Origin: Nitrosovibrio sp. Nv4
GTDB lineage: Bacteria > Pseudomonadota > Gammaproteobacteria > Burkholderiales > Nitrosomonadaceae
Assembly: GCF_900215485.1 (NCBI RefSeq)
Contig: NZ_OCMZ01000001.1
Location: 1,488,001-1,552,000, forward strand
Length of the DNA: 64,000 nucleotides
Direction: 5' to 3'
The notes under the pieces are model-generated. The model did not search any database and was not told where the DNA came from. It saw nothing but the letters and a program-made list of their open reading frames with translations. The position numbers and the translations under genes were made by a program. This document shows, one piece after another, positions 37,003 to 46,712 of the stretch. How positions within the stretch are numbered: position 1 is the first letter of the stretch; every line of letters begins with the position of its first letter.

Positions 37003-39504
37003 ATGAATATTATGAAACTTTCGTTCCGTATGCTCCGCCGCGACTGGCGCGCAGGGGAACTGCGCGTACTGGTCATTGCATTGATCATCGCGGTAGGCGG
37101 AATGACCACGGTAGGATTTTTTGCCGACCGTGTGCAAATGGCGCTTTCCCGTCAGGGCAACCAGTTGCTTGGGGCGGATTTGATAATTTTTTCCGACCAT
37201 CCACTGGCTGCTCATTATGCCGACGAAGCGAAACGGCTTGGGCTGAACGTGTCAACAGCCCTTAAATTCCCCAGTATGACTGCGAAGGGGGAATTCAGCC
37301 TGTTGACGGAAATCAAGGCGGTTACAGCAGGTTATCCCTTGCGAGGTGAGTTGCGTATCAGCGAGGATTTCAGCAACGTGTCGCCCAAGACTACCCAAGT
37401 CGCCAATTCGATTCCCTCGCCCGGCTCAGCATGGGTTGACGAGAAGCTCATGGTCCGCCTCGATCTCAAGCGAGGCGACGCAATTGAAGTGGGTGCGGCA
37501 AATCTTGTCGTTTCTGCTCTGATAACGCAGGAGCCGGATTATTCCATTGGTTTTCTCAACCTGCGCCCGCGCGTATTGATCAACGCGGCCGACCTGCCCG
37601 CGACCGGGCTGGTGCAGGAAGGCAGCCGGATCAGCTATCGTCTTCTGGTTTCGGGAGAATCCGGTGAAGTGGAGAATTTCAGGAAGTGGGCCCAATCGCG
37701 TTTGATGCTCGGAGAAAGAATCGAGGGTATCCGCGATGCCCGCCCCGAGATCAAGGCGGCACTGGAGCGGGCGGAAAAATTTCTAAGCCTGACGGCGCTG
37801 GCAAGCGTAGTGCTGGCCGCAGCGGCGGCTGCGCTTGCCGTACGCCGCTTCACCCAGCGCCATCTCGACGGCTGCGCGGTAATGCGTTGTCTGGGGGCAA
37901 GCCAGGGGGCGATGTTGCGCCTGTACCTGTATCATTTCCTTACGCTGGGGTTGATCGCCAGCGGGCTTGGCTGCCTGCTTGGTTTTGCCGCACAGGAAGC
38001 CTTGACTTTTTTCCTTTCCGGACTGGTGGAAGCGGAATTGCCATGGCCCAGCGTGTGGCCCGCCGTGCACGGCTTGCTGACGGGCATGGTGTTATTGCTG
38101 GGTTTTGCATTGCCACCTCTGCTCAACCTGCGAAGCGTGCCCGCATTGCGGGTATTGCGCCGCGATATCGGCATGCCGAATTCTTTTAGTATCACAGGCT
38201 ACGCGCTGGGGCTGATAGCGTTGTCAGCGCTGTTTTTGTGGAAAGCCGGTGACGTGCGCCTAGGGGCGTCTGTCATAGGCGGATTCGTTGCGGCAATAGC
38301 GGTTTTCGGTTTGCTTGGATTCCTTCTGCTAAAAGCGCTATCGCACATGCGCAGCCAGACGGCGGGCGCGTGGCGCTATGGGTTGGCAAGCATCCGCCGG
38401 CGCGCGACCTCCAGCGTAGTACAGGCGGTATCGTTGGGATTGGGACTGATGGCGCTCCTCGCGCTGACACTCATTCGAGATGATATGTTGCAGAATTGGC
38501 GTAGCAGTCTGCCGCCTGACGCTCCCAATCATTTTCTGATAAATATCCAGGTAGACCAATTACGGCCGTTGGCGGCTTTCTTCGACCAGCACGACATGGA
38601 GCGGCCGCCGGTCTTTCCCATGGTGCGCGGACGTCTGACAGAAATCAATGGAGAGCCCGTGGCATCGGACGAGTATGCCGATATTCGCGCAAAGCGGCTG
38701 GTGGAGCGTGAGTTTAATCTGTCCTGGACGGATGAATTGCAGAGCGACAATGAGATTGTCAAAGGCCGATGGTGGAAAAGCGGGGAGAGAGGCAAAGCGG
38801 AGTTGTCGCTGGAAGAGGACATCGCAAAGACGCTTGGCATCGAAGTGGGTGACACGATGACTTACGACGTCGCAGGCAGCCCATTTTCCGCCAAGGTTAC
38901 CAGCCTGCGAAAAGTGAACTGGGATTCGTTCCGCGTCAACTTTTTTGTGGTTACCCCGCCAGGTGTGCTGGAGAACTACCCCGCTAGCTACGTTACCAGC
39001 TTTCACCTGCCGCCTGAGCAGATAGAAGTCACGAACGAATTGATCAAGGCTTTTCCCAACCTGCTTGTGCTGGACGTAGCAAATATTATCAGCCAGGTCC
39101 AGAAGGTAATTGAACAAGTAACCAATGCAGTTGAATTTGTTTTTCTGTTCACTTTGCTGGCGGGACTGGCGGTATTGTATGCCGCCATCGTTTCCACTCA
39201 GGATGAGCGCATTCATGAGGCTGCCATATTCCGCACCCTGGGGGCAAGGCGCGGTCAACTTGCGCGCGCCTGGGCAGCTGAATTTGCGATATTAGGTGGG
39301 CTTGCGGGTCTTTTCGCCGCGGCAGGGGCCAGCGCACTCGGGTATGTCATTGGTGAATATGCGTTGCATCTGGCTTACACTTTCAATCCATGGATATGGC
39401 TGACCGGCTTGCTCACTGGAATGGCAGGCGTGACTGCGGCGGGGTTGATGGGAACCCGCGCGGCGCTTTCAACGCCGCCGCTCATGACATTACGCAAGAT
39501 TTGA
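37003..39504 (+). CDS. FtsX-type ABC transporter permease (YbbP-like)
   Basis: 833 residues. N-terminal TM (about 20-42), a large periplasmic domain, then FtsX-type blocks near 255-390, TMs around 400-460, a second periplasmic domain and a last FtsX block (700-830) with VLYAAIVSTQDERIHEAAIFRTLGARRGQL. This is the long ten-TM permease form found with YbbA-type ATPases in lipoprotein/lipid extraction. No ATPase gene is next to it, which is unusual; it may pair with one elsewhere. The start follows a spacer of 72 bp from the HxlR gene. Confidence 0.88.
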   Translation: MNIMKLSFRMLRRDWRAGELRVLVIALIIAVGGMTTVGFFADRVQMALSRQGNQLLGADLIIFSDHPLAAHYADEAKRLGLNVSTALKFPSMTAKGEFSLLTEIKAVTAGYPLRGELRISEDFSNVSPKTTQVANSIPSPGSAWVDEKLMVRLDLKRGDAIEVGAANLVVSALITQEPDYSIGFLNLRPRVLINAADLPATGLVQEGSRISYRLLVSGESGEVENFRKWAQSRLMLGERIEGIRDARPEIKAALERAEKFLSLTALASVVLAAAAAALAVRRFTQRHLDGCAVMRCLGASQGAMLRLYLYHFLTLGLIASGLGCLLGFAAQEALTFFLSGLVEAELPWPSVWPAVHGLLTGMVLLLGFALPPLLNLRSVPALRVLRRDIGMPNSFSITGYALGLIALSALFLWKAGDVRLGASVIGGFVAAIAVFGLLGFLLLKALSHMRSQTAGAWRYGLASIRRRATSSVVQAVSLGLGLMALLALTLIRDDMLQNWRSSLPPDAPNHFLINIQVDQLRPLAAFFDQHDMERPPVFPMVRGRLTEINGEPVASDEYADIRAKRLVEREFNLSWTDELQSDNEIVKGRWWKSGERGKAELSLEEDIAKTLGIEVGDTMTYDVAGSPFSAKVTSLRKVNWDSFRVNFFVVTPPGVLENYPASYVTSFHLPPEQIEVTNELIKAFPNLLVLDVANIISQVQKVIEQVTNAVEFVFLFTLLAGLAVLYAAIVSTQDERIHEAAIFRTLGARRGQLARAWAAEFAILGGLAGLFAAAGASALGYVIGEYALHLAYTFNPWIWLTGLLTGMAGVTAAGLMGTRAALSTPPLMTLRKI

Positions 39505-39554
39505 TGAAACATCGTCAGATTTTACTTGTCCCATTCTGATCAGCAGGCTGCAAA

Positions 39555-40715
39555 ATGTGCCGACGTATTGCTCATCTTGATATGGATGCGTTCTATGCGT
39601 CGGTCGAATTGCTTCGCTACCCTGAATTGCGCGGACTACCGGTCGTTATCGGCGGACGGAGCGATCAGCAACCGACACTGCTCGAAGACGGCCGCAAGCG
39701 CTTCGCGCGATTACGGGACTATGCCGGCCGAGGCGTCGTAACCACGGCCACCTACGAAGCCCGCGTTTTTGGCGTCTCCTCCGCCATGGGTTTGATGAAG
39801 GCTGCACACCTGGCTCCCGACGCCATCCTGCTGCCTGCCGATTTCGCTGCTTACCGGCATTATTCGAACCTGTTCAAGGCAGCGGTTGCCGATATTGCTC
39901 CCCACATCGAAGACCGCGGTATTGACGAGATTTATATCGACCTGACCGAGCTACCGGGCGAGACGGCGATGCTTGCACGTCGCATCAAGCAGGCTGTGCG
40001 GGAAAGTACCGGCCTTTCGTGTTCCATTGGGGTGACACCCAACAAGCTGTTATCGAAAATCTGTTCAGACCTGGAAAAACCGGATGGCCTCACGATCCTG
40101 GCGCTCGCGGATATCCCGAGCCGGATCTGGCCTCTCCCTGTTCGAAAAATCAATGGAATCGGTCCTAAAGCGACCCAAAAGCTGGCGGCGCTTGGCATTA
40201 CTACCATCGCCGAATTGGCGCGAGCTGAGGCTGCTTTTCTGCAGATGCACTTCGGCCGCAGCTACGGCCGCTGGTTGCAAGATGTATCGCATGGTATAGA
40301 CGAACGCCCGGTAGTTACAAATTCCGAACCCAAGTCGATCAGCCGCGAAACCACTTTCGAGCGCAACCTTCATGTCCGCCGTGACCGTCCTGTTTTGTCG
40401 GAAATTTTCACCGCCCTGTGTACAAATCTGGCACAAGACCTCCAGCGCAGGGGTTACACGGCTCGCACAATCGGTATCAAGTTGCGATTTGAGGACTTCA
40501 GCACCATAACCCGCGATATTACGTTATCCTGTCCTGCTGCAAATGCCGTTGCGATCCGCCGTGCGGCTGAAGAATGCTTGCGGCGGGCACCGCTCAAAAG
40601 GAAATTGCGATTGCTGGGCGTGCGCGCCAGTTCATTATCTTCAGGCGGCGTTTCACAGAGCGCCAGCGTGATGCACCAGAGAGAACTACCGCTGACCATC
40701 ATGAAGGCTGGGTAA
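39555..40715 (+). CDS. dinB: DNA polymerase IV (Y-family, translesion)
   Basis: 386 residues. Catalytic acidic residues sit in HLDMDAFYASVEL (about 7-19) and GIDEIYIDLT; the nucleotide-binding YEARVFGVSSAMG and the palm CSIGVTPNKLLSKICSDLEKPDG are intact. HhH motifs follow at INGIGPKATQKLAALGI. Compared with common DinB it has an insert of about 20 residues between VVIGG and RGVVTTATYEAR. The tail QRELPL may be a clamp-binding peptide. It stands 50 bp after the permease gene; no LexA box is seen there. Confidence 0.93.
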   Translation: MCRRIAHLDMDAFYASVELLRYPELRGLPVVIGGRSDQQPTLLEDGRKRFARLRDYAGRGVVTTATYEARVFGVSSAMGLMKAAHLAPDAILLPADFAAYRHYSNLFKAAVADIAPHIEDRGIDEIYIDLTELPGETAMLARRIKQAVRESTGLSCSIGVTPNKLLSKICSDLEKPDGLTILALADIPSRIWPLPVRKINGIGPKATQKLAALGITTIAELARAEAAFLQMHFGRSYGRWLQDVSHGIDERPVVTNSEPKSISRETTFERNLHVRRDRPVLSEIFTALCTNLAQDLQRRGYTARTIGIKLRFEDFSTITRDITLSCPAANAVAIRRAAEECLRRAPLKRKLRLLGVRASSLSSGGVSQSASVMHQRELPLTIMKAG

Positions 40716-40852
40716 GGTTGGCCCGCTTTACGGCGAAGCGAACCAACCAACTATCGCAATATTTTGCCGGTGACGACTTCAGTTACAGATGAGGCGGTCC
40801 CGTATGTCGTTTGAAATGTTACATTGCGTCCACGCAATTTATTCTGCTCGTC

Positions 40853-42007
40853 ATGCCAACAACAAAAACACTGGTCCGTCTTCTAATCGTTGTAGTGATT
40901 CTGGCAGTATCGGGCTACGCAATCTGGTTATCAACACGTCCTGAACCGATAGAAGTTGAACTTGCCACAATCAAGCTCGGCACTGTGGAATCCACTGTGG
41001 TCAATACGCGAGCGGGAACCATAACAGCCTGCCGCCGCGCAAAGCTCGCACCAGCATCGGGTGGCCAGATTGTCAAGCTCCTGGTAAAAGAAGGGGACCG
41101 CGTGGAAAAGGGGCAGGTGCTGCTGGAACTGTGGAACACTGACCTTGCCGCCCAGCGTGACCTGGCCCACCGGCAACTGGCGACAGCCGAGGGACGCCGG
41201 CGCGAAGCCTGTGTATTGGCTGAAAATGCGCACCGCGAAGCTGAGCGCACTCGCCAGCTTGCCGACAGAGGTTTCGTCAGTCCCCAGGGCAGGGAGAATG
41301 CGGATGCGGAAGCGCGCGCCCGGCAGGCCAATTGCGACGCAACCGAGTCAGACGTGAAACGTGCCCAGGCGCAGGTCCGGGTGACACAAGCCGGACTGGA
41401 GCGCACAGTGCTGACCGCGCCATTCCCCGGCATTGTGGCGCTTGTTACCGGTGAACTTGGCGAATACGCCACACCCTCGCCACCGGGTATCCCTACGCCG
41501 CCAGCGGTTGACCTGATAGATGACACCTGTTTGTACGTTACTGCGCCAATGGATGAGGTTGATGCACCCAAACTGAAAACCGGGCAATTTGCGCGCATTA
41601 CACTGGATGCGCTCCCCGGTCAGATTTTTGACGGACAAGTGAGGCGCATCGCGCCCTACGTCACAGAAGTCGAGAAACAGGCGCGCACGGTGGATGTCGA
41701 AGTGGATTTCGAAGAGATACCGAAACATGCACTGCTGGTGGGGTACAGCGCGGATGTCGAGGTTGTCATAGAGCGGCGCGACAACGTGCTGCGTGTGCCG
41801 ACACAGGCAATCCGGCAAAACGGCAAGGTGCTGGTGGTTGATGAGGAGAACCGTTTGGCCGAGGGAGATCCGGAAACCGGTCTTGCCAACTGGGCTTTTA
41901 CCGAGGTTATCAGCGGCCTGAAGGAAGGCGATAGAGTGCTGCTGTCGTCTGATGAGGAAGACGTGAAAGCCGGGGTGCAAATCAGGGAAAAGGCAGCCGA
42001 GTCATGA
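40853..42007 (+). CDS. Periplasmic adaptor (HlyD/MacA-like membrane fusion protein)
   Basis: 384 residues from the ATG at 40853; an upstream TTG at 40811 is less likely. A single N-terminal TM (about 8-28), lipoyl half-motifs (ASGGQIVKLLVKEGDRVEKGQVLLEL split around a coiled coil, about 95-185), and beta-barrel and membrane-proximal domains (LRVPTQAIRQNGKVLVVD). Partner of the ATPase and two permeases that follow, building a MacAB-type export system. Confidence 0.88.
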   Translation: MPTTKTLVRLLIVVVILAVSGYAIWLSTRPEPIEVELATIKLGTVESTVVNTRAGTITACRRAKLAPASGGQIVKLLVKEGDRVEKGQVLLELWNTDLAAQRDLAHRQLATAEGRRREACVLAENAHREAERTRQLADRGFVSPQGRENADAEARARQANCDATESDVKRAQAQVRVTQAGLERTVLTAPFPGIVALVTGELGEYATPSPPGIPTPPAVDLIDDTCLYVTAPMDEVDAPKLKTGQFARITLDALPGQIFDGQVRRIAPYVTEVEKQARTVDVEVDFEEIPKHALLVGYSADVEVVIERRDNVLRVPTQAIRQNGKVLVVDEENRLAEGDPETGLANWAFTEVISGLKEGDRVLLSSDEEDVKAGVQIREKAAES

Positions 42008-42107
42008 TCTCCGATCGTGGAATAAATAGAGGCTGCAACCCCCGATCCCATCATGCCGGCTCCGGTGGGTTGCGCTTCACTCCACCTATCCTGCCGATAA
42101 CAGAAGA

Positions 42108-42779
42108 ATGATTCGCCTTACCGCCGTCTCACGCGTGTTTCATATGGGAGATCAGGATGTGCGCGCGCTGGGCGGGGTCGATCTCGAGATCGAATCCGGT
42201 GAATATGTTTCCATCATGGGACCTTCTGGCTCCGGCAAGTCCACTCTGCTGAATATCATAGGATTGCTCGATCAGCCCGACAGCGGCCGCTATGAGCTGG
42301 ACGGAGAGGATGTCACCGGCCTGTCCGAGACCGAGCAGGCGCGCGTACGGCGAGAGAAAATCGGATTCGTGTTTCAGTCATTTCATCTTGTGCCACGGTT
42401 GACGGCGGCGGAAAATATTGAATTGCCATTGATACTTGAAGGCATCGCTCCCGCTGAGCGGAAATTACGTGTAAATGAAGCTCTGCTGGGATTCGATCTG
42501 GGCGATCGCGCCGCACACCGCCCGGCGGAACTATCTGGGGGTCAGCGCCAGCGTGTAGCCATTGCTCGCGCGACCATCCTGCGGCCGACAGCTTTGCTGG
42601 CGGATGAACCCACGGGCAATCTCGATCACCGCATTGGCGCTGAAGTGATGACGCTGCTGGAAGGGCTGCACGAGGCGGGAACGACACTTATCGTCGTTAC
42701 TCATGATCGGGAGCTGGGCGCCCGGGCCCTTCGTCACATTGCCATGCGGGATGGTGAAATTGTGGCTGACGAAAAATGA
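42108..42779 (+). CDS. ABC transporter ATPase (MacB/LolD-like)
   Basis: 223 residues. Walker A GPSGSGKST (about 39-47), Q-loop FVFQSFHLVPRLTAAEN, signature LSGGQRQRVAIARA, Walker B ALLADEPTGNLD, and the switch His in VVTHDRE. It powers the FtsX-type permeases encoded downstream. 100 bp separate it from the adaptor gene; 250 bp and a nuclease gene separate it from the permeases. Confidence 0.95.
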   Translation: MIRLTAVSRVFHMGDQDVRALGGVDLEIESGEYVSIMGPSGSGKSTLLNIIGLLDQPDSGRYELDGEDVTGLSETEQARVRREKIGFVFQSFHLVPRLTAAENIELPLILEGIAPAERKLRVNEALLGFDLGDRAAHRPAELSGGQRQRVAIARATILRPTALLADEPTGNLDHRIGAEVMTLLEGLHEAGTTLIVVTHDRELGARALRHIAMRDGEIVADEK

Positions 42780-43029
42780 ACAGCCCAAAAATTACTGCGG
42801 AGATAAACCGGATATATGAGACAGGTTGGTGTGAGGCCTGATTACTGAAACGATCGAAGCTCGAGCCCTCGACCCTATTGAACAGCCGAAAAATTCAATT
42901 GATAATACCGCACGGCTCGAGCGAAACATTCGGCAGCTCGGCGCACGGGGCATAGCTTGATAGAGGCCACCATCGTTGAAGGTATTGAGAACAATTTTAG
43001 AACAACACGAGCAGAAGTAGGCATCCATA

Positions 43030-43500
43030 ATGCAGCACACCGTTGTTGCCGTTGCACTGGTCATATTCTTTTTCTTTCCCCATCTCGCCAACGCTGACCT
43101 GACCGGCCAAGTAATCAATATTACTGATGGCGATAACCTGGTAGTGGTAATAGACAAGCAATGGGTAAGAGTGCGGCTGGCTGGAATCGATGCGCCGGAA
43201 AAAAACCAGCCCTTTGGCACGGATTCAAGACAGTCGCTTTCCGACCTTTGCTTTTGGGAACAGGTGACAGTAGTTTCGAAAGGAAAAGATCAATATGGAC
43301 GCATGCTTGCCAAGGTTCGCTGCCGAGATGTCGATGCAGGCGAAGAACAGTTAAGACGCGGCATGGCCTGGGTATACAACCGGTATGTGAAAGATCCCAG
43401 TCTCAATCCTCTGCAGGAAGAAGCCAAGGTTGCCAAGCGGGGATTATGGGCCGATCCCCATGCGCGGCCACCATGGAAATGGCGCGAAATGTGGGACTAG
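43030..43500 (+). CDS. Secreted thermonuclease (SNase-like)
   Basis: 156 residues: signal peptide 1-22 (ending ANA), then an OB-fold SNase domain with VNITDGDNLVV-type strand, RVRLAGIDAPEKNQPFG (catalytic Arg and Glu), QYGRMLAKV (second Arg) and the C-terminal AKVAKRGLWADP. It would cleave DNA and RNA outside the cytoplasm. It interrupts the MacB-like transporter genes; no functional link is known. Confidence 0.92.
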   Translation: MQHTVVAVALVIFFFFPHLANADLTGQVINITDGDNLVVVIDKQWVRVRLAGIDAPEKNQPFGTDSRQSLSDLCFWEQVTVVSKGKDQYGRMLAKVRCRDVDAGEEQLRRGMAWVYNRYVKDPSLNPLQEEAKVAKRGLWADPHARPPWKWREMWD

Positions 43501-43554
43501 CCTGCAGTCCGGCATAAAGAGATAACCCATGTTCCAACTGAAGTTCCAAGGCAC

Positions 43555-44775
43555 ATGAAACTGCGCGACACCTTGCAGTTTTCTCTAAAAACTGTTGCGA
43601 GTTATCGAACCCGTTCACTGCTCATCGTTCTGGCGATGGCATTGGGTGTGGCGGCAGTGGTAGTGCTGACTGCTTTGGGGGATGGGGCACGGCGGTATGT
43701 GGTTGGCCAGTTTTCCTCAATCGGTACCAATCTGATTGCTGTTTTGCCTGGACGAGCGGAAACGTCGGGTGGATTTCCTGGTGCTGCACTAGGACAGACG
43801 CCGCGCGATCTGACGCTGGAAGACGCCCGGGCACTTGGCCATCTCCCCCAGGTCAGGCGCTATGCGCCCCTCAACGTTGGCGTTGCGGAACTTGTGGCCG
43901 CCGGCCGCCTGCGCGAAGTTACCGTGCTGGGCAGCACGGCGGACATACTGCCCATACGGCACATGAAGCTCGCGCAGGGCAGCTTTCTCGCACAAGAAAA
44001 AGGAAAAGGAAAAGGAGCCACGGGCAGCGCGCAGATTCTTCTCGGCGCAAAACTTGCCCGGGAATTTTTTCCCCAGAGCAATGCTGTCGGAAAGCGGGTG
44101 AGACTCGGCGATCGACGTTTTCTGGTATCGGGCGTGCTTGTGCCCCAAGGGGAATCGATGGGTTTCAACTCCGATGAAATCGTCGTTATCCCCATCAATT
44201 ATGCCCAGGCGCTTTTCAACACTTCGTCGCTCTTTCGTATACTGGTTGAAACCAAAAGCCGCGGTGGCCTCGTGTCCGCCAAAGAAGCGATAGGCGAAGT
44301 TTTGAAACAGCGCCACGACGGTGAAGAAGATGTTACCGTCATTACCCAGGATGCCGTGCTCGCCACCTTCGACCGCATTCTGCGGGCACTTACGCTCGGT
44401 GTGGCCGGAATCGCAGCCATCAGTCTGGCCGTGGCCGGTATTCTGGTGATGAATGTGATGCTGGTGGCAGTCAGCCAGCGAACATCGGAGATCGGGCTGT
44501 TGAAAGCCATAGGCGCTCCATCAGCCGATATTCACCGTTTGTTCCTGGTGGAGGCGCTCTGGCTGTCACTAGTGGGTGCTATCACCGGGTTTGCACTCGG
44601 CCAGTTGGGTAGTCTGCTAATCCGCCTGGCCTATCCTCAGCTTCCCGCATGGCCGCCGACCTGGGCCAGTATTGCGGGAATTGCGGTCGCCTTCGTCACA
44701 GGCCTGCTCGCCAGTCTTTTGCCTGCCGCGCGGGCGGCACGGCTTGATCCCGTGAATGCGCTCAGTGGAAAATGA
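43555..44775 (+). CDS. MacB-type ABC transporter permease, first copy
   Basis: 406 residues with four TMs: one near 20-42, a MacB_PCD periplasmic domain about 45-250, then three TMs (about 275-300, 325-355, 365-390) in the FtsX block (VSQRTSEIGLLKAIGAPSADIHRLFLVEAL). It has no fused ATPase and should use the separate ATPase at 42108. A lysine/glycine-rich stretch (QEKGKGKGATG) sits in the periplasmic part. Its paralogue follows 39 bp later. Confidence 0.9.
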   Translation: MKLRDTLQFSLKTVASYRTRSLLIVLAMALGVAAVVVLTALGDGARRYVVGQFSSIGTNLIAVLPGRAETSGGFPGAALGQTPRDLTLEDARALGHLPQVRRYAPLNVGVAELVAAGRLREVTVLGSTADILPIRHMKLAQGSFLAQEKGKGKGATGSAQILLGAKLAREFFPQSNAVGKRVRLGDRRFLVSGVLVPQGESMGFNSDEIVVIPINYAQALFNTSSLFRILVETKSRGGLVSAKEAIGEVLKQRHDGEEDVTVITQDAVLATFDRILRALTLGVAGIAAISLAVAGILVMNVMLVAVSQRTSEIGLLKAIGAPSADIHRLFLVEALWLSLVGAITGFALGQLGSLLIRLAYPQLPAWPPTWASIAGIAVAFVTGLLASLLPAARAARLDPVNALSGK

Positions 44776-44814
44776 GTGGAAAATGAGTAAAAAAAAGAGG
44801 GGAAAATAAGCAAA

Positions 44815-46014
44815 ATGAGCGCTATCGATATGCTGCATTTTGCTCTGCGCTCGCTCACCGCGCACCGGCTGCGCACTTTTCTGTCGGCAACGGGCATTGG
44901 GATCGGAATTGCCGCAGTCATCCTGCTGACCTCTATCGGTGAAGGAATCCACCAATTCGTGCTGTCGGAGTTCACTCAATTCGGCACCAACATCATAACC
45001 ATCACGCCGGGTAAAATCAGCACGCATGGGGCATCGCTGGGCGCGATAGGGAGCGCGCGGCTACTTACAATTGAAGATGCGCTGGCACTGAAGGCTTCGC
45101 GTTATCCGCAATACGTCAATGCTGGTGTGATCGGTAACGCGGAAATCAGCGCCCGTGGGCGTAGCCGGCGAGTTACGGTCTACGGTGAAGGGCCGGATTT
45201 TGCACGCGCATTCAATATGAAGGTGGCAGCAGGCCAGTTCCTTCCCGCTGATGATCCCCGCAACCCGCGTGCTTATGCCGTGCTCGGGTCCAAGGTTAGA
45301 ACTGAGTTGTTCGGCAACGCCAATCCACTGGGCGCCACGTTGCAGGTGGGCACATCACGCTTCAGGGTGATCGGCATAATGGAGTCGAAAGGACAGGTGT
45401 TGGGGTTCGATCTTGACGATACCGTGTTCATTCCCACCACACGCGCACTGGAAATTTTCAATCGCGAGGGCGTGATGGAAATCAATATTGCCTATCGGCC
45501 CGGCGCTCCCCTCAAAGCCGTTGTTGACGATATCCGCCGCATGATGATTGCAAGGCATGGCCGTGAGGATTTCACCATCACGCCACAACAGCAAATGCTG
45601 AAAACGCTAAATACCGTGCTGGATGTGCTGCTCTTTGCTGTCGCCGCACTTGGCGGAATTTCCTTGCTGGTCGGGGCAGTGGGCATGGTCACGCTGATGC
45701 ACATTGCCGTGACCGAACGCGTCGCCGAGATCGGTCTGCTCACTGCGTTGGGGGCCACGCGAGCGCGCATCCGCATTCTGTTCCTGATGGAATCCACCTT
45801 GCTCGCTACATTGGGCGGGCTGGGCGGCTTGGCTATCGGCACCGGGATCGCTTGGCTGATAAAGTCCCTGGAGGTTGGCCTGCCCGTGCACACCCCATGG
45901 GATTATGTACTGGGGGCGCTGGGAATTTCGGTACTGATCGGTCTTGCCGCCGGCGTCGTTCCAGCCATGCGGGCAGCACGGTTAAATCCAATTGAAGCGC
46001 TTCGAACCGAGTAA
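44815..46014 (+). CDS. MacB-type ABC transporter permease, second copy
   Basis: 399 residues with the same layout as the first copy: TM about 22-44, MacB_PCD domain, FtsX block with VTERVAEIGLLTALGATRARIRILFLMES and three TMs. The two permeases probably form a heterodimer. The end RAARLNPIEALRTE is typical of the family. Confidence 0.9.
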   Translation: MSAIDMLHFALRSLTAHRLRTFLSATGIGIGIAAVILLTSIGEGIHQFVLSEFTQFGTNIITITPGKISTHGASLGAIGSARLLTIEDALALKASRYPQYVNAGVIGNAEISARGRSRRVTVYGEGPDFARAFNMKVAAGQFLPADDPRNPRAYAVLGSKVRTELFGNANPLGATLQVGTSRFRVIGIMESKGQVLGFDLDDTVFIPTTRALEIFNREGVMEINIAYRPGAPLKAVVDDIRRMMIARHGREDFTITPQQQMLKTLNTVLDVLLFAVAALGGISLLVGAVGMVTLMHIAVTERVAEIGLLTALGATRARIRILFLMESTLLATLGGLGGLAIGTGIAWLIKSLEVGLPVHTPWDYVLGALGISVLIGLAAGVVPAMRAARLNPIEALRTE

Positions 46015-46184
46015 TCGGGCGTTTGCAATCAAGACTGGATGAAGCAGTTGCAGCAGTTGTCGTTATTGCCGTATGAGAATTCACGACATCCTGCAACTAT
46101 TGCCCTACCGAACATCGTGAGCCTTATATGCCAGATATTTCGTTGCTTCCATCAACCGGATCATCGCGGTAATGATCTCATCCT

Positions 46185-46475
46185 TTAACCGTCGGCCTGC
46201 TTGTTTTTGCGCAGCCAGCGAAAAAAGAACACGTAAATAAATGCTGGAACGAATGGAAGAATCCACGGGAACATTTGCGAAAGCCATGCGGATAAAAAAC
46301 TATCCGTATAACGTGCCTTTGCCGCAGCGCAGGCTTCGGCGGCAGGCAGACGGCAAGCAAGCTCGATTTCCAGAGTCACCTGAGCATGGGCGCGCCAGAG
46401 CCAGTACGCCATCGCTGCCGCAAAAATGATCAGCAGCAGCGCAAACAGGTTTACGCGGCCTTCTTGTCGCAGCAT
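46185..46475 (-). CDS. Small two-TM membrane protein
   Basis: 96 residues with hydrophobic segments at about 9-27 and 63-87, separated by a loop with two Cys and an Ala-rich helix, and a basic C-terminus. GGAG lies 7 nt before the ATG, a good reason to accept it. No family recognised. Convergent with the ABC permease genes. Confidence 0.6.
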   Translation of the reverse strand: MLRQEGRVNLFALLLIIFAAAMAYWLWRAHAQVTLEIELACRLPAAEACAAAKARYTDSFLSAWLSQMFPWILPFVPAFIYVFFFRWLRKNKQADG

Positions 46476-46712
46476 GGGTATTCTCCAGGTCCAGGAGGAT
46501 TGTTAAAGGAGAGGAGATCAGCAGCTTTGCGCGATGCTCAGAATCGTGACTGAATCGATAAGTAATTCCTCGACCTCACCCTCCGAATGATGTCCTCCGG
46601 TTGAGATAATGTCAAGTAGACGACCAGGCGGCTGGAAATGCCATTGACTTAGCCGCGGCAGGTGCCTGCAATGATATGCTGAACGTATAAAATGTCCGAT
46701 AGTCCGAGCGGA

